A DNA stretch of 12,680 nt from Bacteroidota bacterium (GTDB taxonomy: Bacteria; Bacteroidota; Bacteroidia; Chitinophagales; LD1). The position numbers were made by a program, and so were the translations under genes. The notes under the pieces are model-generated. The model was not told where the DNA came from. It made no database searches and saw only the letters and a list, made by a program, of their open reading frames with translations. Positions 7,962-12,680 of the stretch are shown here, piece after piece (positions within the stretch are counted from its first letter, which is position 1; each line of letters starts with the position of its first letter). The DNA lies in NCBI GenBank assembly GCA_947457525.1, contig CANGXE010000018.1, positions 1 to 12,680 of the forward strand, written 5' to 3'.

Positions 7962-8816
7962 TTAACGATAACTACCATTAGGTGTTGGGCAACGCATTTT
8001 CATAATAGTGTAGGAAATGGTGATGCCGCCAAATACATAGTCATCCATTTTGGGTGATTGGCCGCGTTGGTAGCCGGGCTTACCTATTTTTTCGCCTACT
8101 TCACCCGAGCGGTCAGACAGCGCAGCCGCCAAACCCGTAGAACCACCCGGCAAGGAGGCGTAACTCGGATACTTTCCGCTCACATCATCCAGATAGTCCG
8201 TAAAGGTTTTGCGCACGCCTACTTCGATGGCCACGTTCCAGTTTCTTGCAAAAGAAAACTTGAACCCGCCCACAATTGGAATGGCAAAATTGAACAAACG
8301 ATATTTTTTAACCCCCGAATAACTCGCATCATTTTGCCCTTCGGTGCCGAGTGGTTGCAGGTAATACCATTTGCCTTGATAATTGGCTTGTGGGTTGAAG
8401 AAAAACAGGGTCAAGCCCGTGGCTAAATAAGGCGTGAAGTGGTGTTTCTTCTTCGTGCTTTCTTTGTCGTATTTAAAGAAGTTGAACTCAATCAGGCTCG
8501 TAACATCAAAAATCTGTGAGCGAAAAGACAAATTGCGTTGTTTATTCCAAGCCATGTTGGTTTTAGCATCATCAAAAGTGATTGTTCCCCAGTTGACGGA
8601 GGTACGCCACGCTCCGCGGTAACGAATGTTGTAGCGATAAAAAACACCTGCCGCAGGACGCGCAAATTTGACAGAAGTTTGGGTATTCAAATCACCATAG
8701 TAGTGAGCCGCACCGCCAAAAAGCCCAAATTCGTGTACTTGAGCTTTCGCTTTTGGCACGAAAACCACAAGCAAGCAGCCTAATAACAAGAATAAGAAAA
8801 TACGATTTATGTTCAT
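7962..8816 (-). CDS. porG: PorG-like outer-membrane beta-barrel protein (DUF6089 type), T9SS component
   Basis: A 284-residue protein with a signal peptide (MNINRIFLFLLLGCLLVVF...KAKAQ, about 1-26). The mature start EFGLFGGAAHYYGDL is the first strand typical of DUF6089/PorG proteins: a small aromatic-glycine motif followed by YxGD. Alternating-strand segments then suggest a barrel of about eight strands (AAGVFYRYNIRYRGAWR, FTPYLATGLTLFFF, IPIVGGFKFSF, WNVAIEVGVRKTFTDYLDDV). In Porphyromonas gingivalis PorG is an outer-membrane anchor for the PorK/PorN ring of the type IX secretion system, and is encoded next to uppS, omp85 and omp17; the same order is seen here. ATG 8816 is preferred over a GTG at 8840, which would add eight residues before the signal peptide. 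The name rests on synteny plus N-terminal motif; a general membrane barrel is the alternative. Confidence 0.78.
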   Translation of the reverse strand: MNINRIFLFLLLGCLLVVFVPKAKAQVHEFGLFGGAAHYYGDLNTQTSVKFARPAAGVFYRYNIRYRGAWRTSVNWGTITFDDAKTNMAWNKQRNLSFRSQIFDVTSLIEFNFFKYDKESTKKKHHFTPYLATGLTLFFFNPQANYQGKWYYLQPLGTEGQNDASYSGVKKYRLFNFAIPIVGGFKFSFARNWNVAIEVGVRKTFTDYLDDVSGKYPSYASLPGGSTGLAAALSDRSGEVGEKIGKPGYQRGQSPKMDDYVFGGITISYTIMKMRCPTPNGSYR

Positions 8817-8954
8817 TTTGCGGACAGCGAAGAAAACCACAACGCCCGAAAAACCAAAATGTTGTTCGATTAAGCTGATTTTGTGGGATATTTTAACCGA
8901 AGGTTTGTGATTGTTGATGACGCTCTGCGAGCAATAACACCAAGAATAGCTGAC

Positions 8955-10124
8955 TTAAACCAAACGCGTGTAAGCACGCATCCAACGGTCGGGCAGCTCG
9001 CCTTCGCAAGACATTTCATAATCTTTAAATGTGCAAGGCACTAACTGCTGGCGGCCATATTTTTCGGTGTCCGTAGCCGGAATTTCCATCCACCATCGCT
9101 CTGTGCGTTTGCTCTTGAAGAAAATCAAATCGTGGTCGGTGGACTCCACACGTACATTAAACTTGAAGTGATCGGTCAAGGTAACCGGATAGTCGCCCAC
9201 TCGGCTGTAATATCCCTCAATAAAATACCAAATCATTTGTGCAGCCAGTTGCACGGTTTGGCGATTGTTATCGAGGTCGGTGTTGATTTCATAAATACCT
9301 ATCGAAGTCAACTTATCACTCAGGCCGGCATAGCGGGTGATTTGGCAAAGTTCTTCACCGGTGAAACCGTTTGGCGAGGCTTTGCTATGAGCCGGAGCAT
9401 CTGCTTGACGAATGCTTGAAATGTCTATCGTCAACATATCTGCATCGCGCAACACGGGTTCTGTTTCTTCTAAAAACGCTCGCACCAAACCCAATCGTTG
9501 GCAGTCGAAGTTTAGACTATTAAGTGTTTCTACGGCTTTGCTATCGTTCAAATAAGTTTGGTAACCCAAGTGCGAATAATTGAACAGATAATTGGGCGAA
9601 TGAGTCAGAATATTCATCACAAAGTTGCTTGAATCCGGTGTTGTAGCCGGTTCTTCGTTCATGTCTATCCGCTCGTCTACATTTACAACGTTGATCAGCG
9701 TTTGCAAACTTTTATAGCCTAAATATTGACCAAAAGATATATCATGGCTGCCGCCAATGATGATAGGAATTACCTTGCGGGTAATTAAATCGAGCATTAC
9801 GGTGGCCAAGGCAAAATAGGTGTCGCGCACTGTCTCTCCGGCTTTGATGTTGCCGAGGTCAATCATCCGAAATTCTTTTTCGGTGGGTGGCATGTAAAGT
9901 TGATACAGTTCTCTGCGGATGGCATCAGGCGTTTTTGCGCTGCCTGCGTTGCCCACGGAGGCACGGTCTTCTTCTACGCCTATCAACGCCAAATTATAAT
10001 CATATAAATCAAGCCCCACTCCGGCTTGATGAATGTAGATGTAGTTACCAATTTGTGCAGGGTGCAATTCAGTGCCGCCTAAAAGGTTTTCTTTATCAAT
10101 GGGCGTTAGAAACTCATTTATCAT
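8955..10124 (-). CDS. Arginase/formimidoylglutamase-fold protein with altered metal site
   Basis: A 389-residue cytosolic protein of the ureohydrolase (arginase/agmatinase/HutG) superfamily, with no signal peptide. Recognised elements: GVEEDRASVGNAGSAKTPDAIRREL-type N-terminus (49-73), IPIIIGGSHDISFGQ (119-133), VVNVDERID (146-154), MLTIDISSIRQADAP (230-244), then SPNGFTGEELC and IYEINTDLD (278-285). By position, His127, Asp150, Asp154 and Asp234 correspond to the four Mn-A ligands of arginase. The two ligands used only by Mn-B are replaced, by Arg152 (for His) and Ser236 (for Asp). A region from about 310 to 389, rich in Trp, Arg and acidic residues (RTERWWMEIPA, ELPDRWMRAYTRLV), extends beyond the usual 300-320 residue fold. 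Databases may call such proteins formimidoylglutamase, but hydrolase activity is doubtful. It lies 138 nt upstream of porG on the same strand, with no clear terminator between. Confidence 0.82.
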   Translation of the reverse strand: MINEFLTPIDKENLLGGTELHPAQIGNYIYIHQAGVGLDLYDYNLALIGVEEDRASVGNAGSAKTPDAIRRELYQLYMPPTEKEFRMIDLGNIKAGETVRDTYFALATVMLDLITRKVIPIIIGGSHDISFGQYLGYKSLQTLINVVNVDERIDMNEEPATTPDSSNFVMNILTHSPNYLFNYSHLGYQTYLNDSKAVETLNSLNFDCQRLGLVRAFLEETEPVLRDADMLTIDISSIRQADAPAHSKASPNGFTGEELCQITRYAGLSDKLTSIGIYEINTDLDNNRQTVQLAAQMIWYFIEGYYSRVGDYPVTLTDHFKFNVRVESTDHDLIFFKSKRTERWWMEIPATDTEKYGRQQLVPCTFKDYEMSCEGELPDRWMRAYTRLV

Positions 10125-10329
10125 GCGATGAAAATAGAAGTAACTGCTAATCGCTTCATTTATTCAGTTATTTATAAATAAACCAACCGGTTGTGAATTG
10201 TAGCGTTTGTTGTAGTTTTTGACGAGAAAGGTCAATACCAACAAAAATTTATCTGCAATAGCATGTAACTAAATCATCAGAAGTGCCGTAGAAGAAGTCA
10301 AATTAGTTAACCCAAAAAAACTCAACCAT
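10125..10329. promoter_or_regulatory. Divergent AT-rich intergenic region with two adjacent palindromes
   Basis: This 205-nt stretch lies between the minus-strand arginase-like gene and the plus-strand small ORF, so it must hold any promoters for both. It contains a perfect 14-bp palindrome TTATTTATAAATAA (10168-10181) and, two bases on, a perfect 10-bp palindrome CAACCGGTTG (10184-10193). Either could be an operator. On the plus strand, TAGTTTTTG (10213-10221), with TTG 19 nt upstream (10191-10193), is an imperfect promoter match with one base too many in the -7 box. I see no RNA gene or other coding frame. Confidence 0.35.
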
Positions 10330-10503
10330 ATGGAACTTATCATGTCTATCTTATTAGCTTTAGGTTTAATCACCTCTAGCAATCAAAAAGTGAATTTTAC
10401 GAAAATCCAATCGGCTAAAGCCTATCAAAAAGTCTACACCAAAACGGGCGCACATCTACAACAAGAACCGGCTAAGTGGGCTACTGTATTGTTTGGCAGT
10501 TAA
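10330..10503 (+). CDS. Small 57-residue ORF of unknown function
   Basis: The ORF reads ATG GAA CTT ATC ... GGC AGT TAA and encodes 57 residues. It starts with a hydrophobic stretch MELIMSILLALGLITSS, which could be a short signal or anchor segment, followed by a basic, polar part (QKVNFTKIQSAKAYQKVYTKTG) and ending EPAKWATVLFGS. I do not recognise the family. Support for its reality: an A-rich leader (CCCAAAAAAACTC) directly before the ATG, typical of Bacteroidota translation starts; no overlap with another gene; and a strong intrinsic terminator that begins 21 nt after the stop on the same strand. Against it: it is short, there is no clear promoter, and no homologue can be checked here. A second ATG at codon 5 is an alternative start. 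It could also be the coding-looking part of a small RNA. Confidence 0.5.
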   Translation: MELIMSILLALGLITSSNQKVNFTKIQSAKAYQKVYTKTGAHLQQEPAKWATVLFGS

Positions 10504-10524
10504 TGCTGATATAAAAATTAGTAT

Positions 10525-10566
10525 AAATAGGTAGGATAGCGATAAGCTGTGCTGCCTATTTTTTTT
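10525..10566 (+). terminator. Strong intrinsic terminator after the small ORF, overlapping the dsbD stop codon
   Basis: Outer arms AAATAGGTAG (10525-10534) and CTGCCTATTT (10552-10561) pair over 10 bp with one G-U. After a single G/G mismatch, inner arms ATAGC (10536-10540) and GCTGT (10546-10550) pair over 5 bp with one G-U, closing a GATAA loop. Eight T (10559-10566) follow on the plus strand. This is a clear Rho-independent terminator for transcription coming from the small ORF. The dsbD stop (TAG, 10558-10556) lies inside the hairpin arm. On the minus strand the following sequence is less T-rich, so termination of dsbD here is less certain. Confidence 0.85.
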
Positions 10567-12568
10567 GCCAATTCTTGTTGGCGGATATGCCGCAGTTTAA
10601 GTAGTTGGTGTATTCTACCACATTGGGTGTGTAGCCTTTCGGAGCGGTCAACAATTTTTCGTCCGGGCTTAGCAACACATAGAGTGGTTGTGTGTTATTG
10701 TTGAATTGACTGGCTTCAAAATCGCTAAATTTATTTCCAATGGTTTTAATCTTTTTACCCGAAAAAGTAGAAACATATTGTTCGTTTTCCGGCAGCTCTT
10801 TTTTGTCGTCTACATACAATGAAATCAACACATATTCATCGTTTATGATTTGATAAACACTTGGGTCGGTCCACACTTTTTCTTCCATTCTTCGGCAGTT
10901 TACACACGCCCACCCTGTGAAATCTATCAAAATAGGTTTGTTCACTTTTTTGGCGTAAGCCACTCCGCCTTCGTAGTCGTTGTGAAAACAGTTCAATTGA
11001 TTAGGACATTCACTTTCTTGCTTCGCTAGAGAGTAAAACTTAGGCGGAGGAAATCCACTAAAGAGTTTCAAATCGTTGCCGGGAATCCCCCAAGCCGAGT
11101 AGAGCGTAAACAGCAAAGCCAACAGAGCCGCACCAATCCGCACGGGCGAGAGCTTTTTAATCGGACTATCGTGTGGAAATTTTAGTTTGCCGATTAGGTA
11201 GGCAAACAAACCCAAGCCAAACAACACCCAAAGACCCAAGAACACTTCGCGTTTCACGATACCCCAATGCGCCACTAAGTCAGCATTAGAAAGAAATTTT
11301 ACGGCAAAAATCAATTCCACAAAACCCAGCAACACTTTCACCGAGTTTAACCACCCGCCCGATTTTGGCAATGATTTCATCATGCTCGGAAACAAGGCAA
11401 ACAACCCAAACGGCAAGGCCAACGCAAAACCAAAAGAAGTCATCCCTGCCACTAAATTCATTTTACCATTGGCCGAACTCAATGCGCCCACGAGCAGCGA
11501 ACCAATGATGGGTCCAGTGCAAGAAAAGGAAACAATAGCGAGCGTAAGCGCCATGAAAAAGATGCCGACCAAACCGCCAACGTTCGATGCAGAATCGGCT
11601 TTGTTGGCAATAAAAGCCGGCAAGGTGATTTCGTAAAAGCCGAAGAAGGAAAAAGCAAAAATCAGAAAGATGACAAAGAAGAAAATGTTGAGTGCCGCTC
11701 CGGTCGAAATTTCATTGAGCGTGTCGGGCGAGATGTTGAACAGCAGAAAAGGCACCGCCAATAAAAAATAGATAAACACAATGCTGAAGGCATAGAAGAA
11801 TGCTTCAAATTTTCCTTTGGTTTTGCTTTCGCTGCGTTTGGTAAAGAAAGAAACTGTGAGCGGTATCATCGGAAACACACAAGGTGTAATCAAGGCTACC
11901 AATCCGCCCAAAAAACCAAGGATAATGATAGACCAAAGCGATTGGTCTTCGGTTTGCAGACCATCACCACAGTCAGCCAGTGGCGCACCAAACTTACTTT
12001 CTGCAGTGGTCGAACTATCGGTCGTCAAGTTTTCGGTAATCACGGCCTCAACAATAGAGTCAAAAGGAGTTGGTTGTTCAATCGCGCCCTCGGTGTTCTC
12101 TACACTTCCATCGGCTTTTAACGTAAACTCAAACTCTGTGTCTTCGGGAGCGGTGCAGTGCGTGTCGTCACAAGCCATGGCCGTGAGCACACCTCTCACC
12201 TTTCCACCTTTCAGCACCTTCACCTTTTGTTCCAAGATGAGTTGCTCATCAAAAAAGATCAACTGCATGTCAAACACCGGGTCGTGCTCATCGTGCTTAA
12301 TGCCTCCGCGCTCCGTGGTTTTGCCGATTAGTTCTACTTGATCTTTTTTATAGTCAAACACCACCGTGGTCGGAATGGGCCCGCCCTCGCCAATGAACTG
12401 CGAGTAGGTGTGCCATCCTTTTTCCAGCTTAGCGGTAAACACAAGTTTATACTCGTTTTTACTCAGGCTCTCTGCTTTCCAAGTCCATTTTACGGGGTTC
12501 ACTATTTGCGCTTGCGCACTGTTCAACAACGCCACAACAACCAGAAGGAGAGAAAGTATTTTTCGCAT
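10556..12568 (-). CDS. dsbD: Thiol:disulfide interchange protein DsbD
   Basis: A 670-residue inner-membrane protein that passes electrons from cytosolic thioredoxin to periplasmic thiol proteins. All three DsbD modules are visible. A signal peptide (1-20, ending AQA) is followed by an N-terminal immunoglobulin-like domain with the cysteine pair MACDDTHCTAPE (Cys133, Cys138). The central domain (about 212-495) has some eight membrane spans with the two redox cysteines in ALITPCVFPMIP (Cys230) and VSFSCTGPIIG (Cys350). The C-terminal thioredoxin domain carries FTGWACVNCRRME (Cys555, Cys558), with a later proline in NTQPLYVLL. Length is somewhat above the E. coli protein (about 565), as is common in Bacteroidota. 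Three further cysteines (200, 521, 527) have no assigned role. The start is ATG at 12568; the upstream 112 nt reach the window edge. A functional link to the periplasmic thioredoxin-fold protein at 606-1787 is possible but not shown. Confidence 0.96.
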   Translation of the reverse strand: MRKILSLLLVVVALLNSAQAQIVNPVKWTWKAESLSKNEYKLVFTAKLEKGWHTYSQFIGEGGPIPTTVVFDYKKDQVELIGKTTERGGIKHDEHDPVFDMQLIFFDEQLILEQKVKVLKGGKVRGVLTAMACDDTHCTAPEDTEFEFTLKADGSVENTEGAIEQPTPFDSIVEAVITENLTTDSSTTAESKFGAPLADCGDGLQTEDQSLWSIIILGFLGGLVALITPCVFPMIPLTVSFFTKRSESKTKGKFEAFFYAFSIVFIYFLLAVPFLLFNISPDTLNEISTGAALNIFFFVIFLIFAFSFFGFYEITLPAFIANKADSASNVGGLVGIFFMALTLAIVSFSCTGPIIGSLLVGALSSANGKMNLVAGMTSFGFALALPFGLFALFPSMMKSLPKSGGWLNSVKVLLGFVELIFAVKFLSNADLVAHWGIVKREVFLGLWVLFGLGLFAYLIGKLKFPHDSPIKKLSPVRIGAALLALLFTLYSAWGIPGNDLKLFSGFPPPKFYSLAKQESECPNQLNCFHNDYEGGVAYAKKVNKPILIDFTGWACVNCRRMEEKVWTDPSVYQIINDEYVLISLYVDDKKELPENEQYVSTFSGKKIKTIGNKFSDFEASQFNNNTQPLYVLLSPDEKLLTAPKGYTPNVVEYTNYLNCGISANKNWQKK

Positions 12569-12638
12569 GATAAAGAATTGATTACTTGAACTTGCCGTAG
12601 CAATTAGTCGGTGAATATAAACTAACCTGACACAGATT

Positions 12639-12658
12639 TGCGTAACAAATGTTGCGCA
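12639..12658. repeat. Imperfect inverted repeat upstream of dsbD
   Basis: TGCGTAAC (12639-12646) and GTTGCGCA (12651-12658) are inverted copies with one mismatch (7 of 8), separated by AAAT. The site lies 71 nt upstream of the dsbD ATG. A weak minus-strand promoter-like pair overlaps it: TTTG at 12649-12646, then 21 nt, then TAGTTTAT at 12624-12617, which misses two positions of the -7 consensus. It could be an operator that regulates dsbD, or the terminator stem of something outside the window. Confidence 0.3.
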
Positions 12659-12680
12659 GCTTCATTAGGCTTAACATTTA

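Noticed and set aside
8058..8426. 122-codon plus-strand frame inside porG
   Set aside because: Antisense to a beta-barrel gene; Arg/Thr-rich with no recognisable motif.
8918..8940. Small hairpin GCTC-GCA-GAGC after the arginase-like gene
   Set aside because: Only about 4 bp with a 3-nt loop and no following T-run on the minus strand, so it does not qualify as a terminator.
11817..12341. 174-codon plus-strand frame inside dsbD
   Set aside because: Antisense to the DsbD N-terminal domain and first membrane span; Ser/Val-rich translation reflects the complement of the coding strand. No start context or promoter.
1..12680. CRISPR array, tRNA/rRNA, insertion sequence, phage, toxin-antitoxin or defence system
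   Set aside because: No repeat-spacer pattern, transposase or integrase motif, tRNA-like cloverleaf or defence protein was seen in the gaps or frames.

Overview
This window comes from the chromosome of a member of the Bacteroidota. The gene families point there: a TonB-dependent receptor, a PorG-type (DUF6089) outer-membrane protein of the type IX secretion system (T9SS), a BamA/Skp/UppS/MurI cluster, and a DsbD with a C-terminal thioredoxin domain. Moderate-to-low G+C, near-absence of Shine-Dalgarno sequences, A-rich leaders and several TAnnTTTG-like -7 promoter boxes agree. The genus cannot be fixed from the sequence. I see no rRNA, tRNA, CRISPR array, transposase or prophage gene.

Layout. 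Bases 1-468 (+) hold the C-terminal end of a TonB-dependent receptor cut by the window edge. It converges on a long minus-strand block, and a hairpin terminator lies between them (about 550-583). In transcription order (right to left) the block reads: arginase-fold protein (8955-10124), PorG-like protein (7962-8816), UppS (7108-7854), BamA (4424-7111), three tandem Skp/OmpH chaperones (3787-4314, 3243-3752, 2673-3209), MurI (1852-2652) and a periplasmic thioredoxin-fold protein (606-1787). To the right, an AT-rich divergent intergenic region precedes a plus-strand 57-codon ORF (10330-10503) that ends just before a strong intrinsic terminator (10525-10566). The full-length minus-strand dsbD (10556-12568) converges on that terminator.

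How the genes fit together. The core is an envelope-biogenesis module. UppS makes the undecaprenyl diphosphate lipid carrier, MurI supplies D-glutamate for peptidoglycan, Skp-like chaperones carry unfolded outer-membrane proteins, BamA inserts them, and PorG is a barrel that anchors the T9SS ring. The thioredoxin-fold protein and DsbD belong to periplasmic thiol redox.

Points of most interest: (1) the arginase-fold protein keeps every ligand of the Mn-A site but has lost both ligands unique to the Mn-B site; (2) the unannotatably short plus-strand ORF has its own well-formed terminator; (3) three Skp paralogues lie in tandem; (4) the arginase-like gene sits directly upstream of porG. I did not find a wholly new defence or mobile system here.
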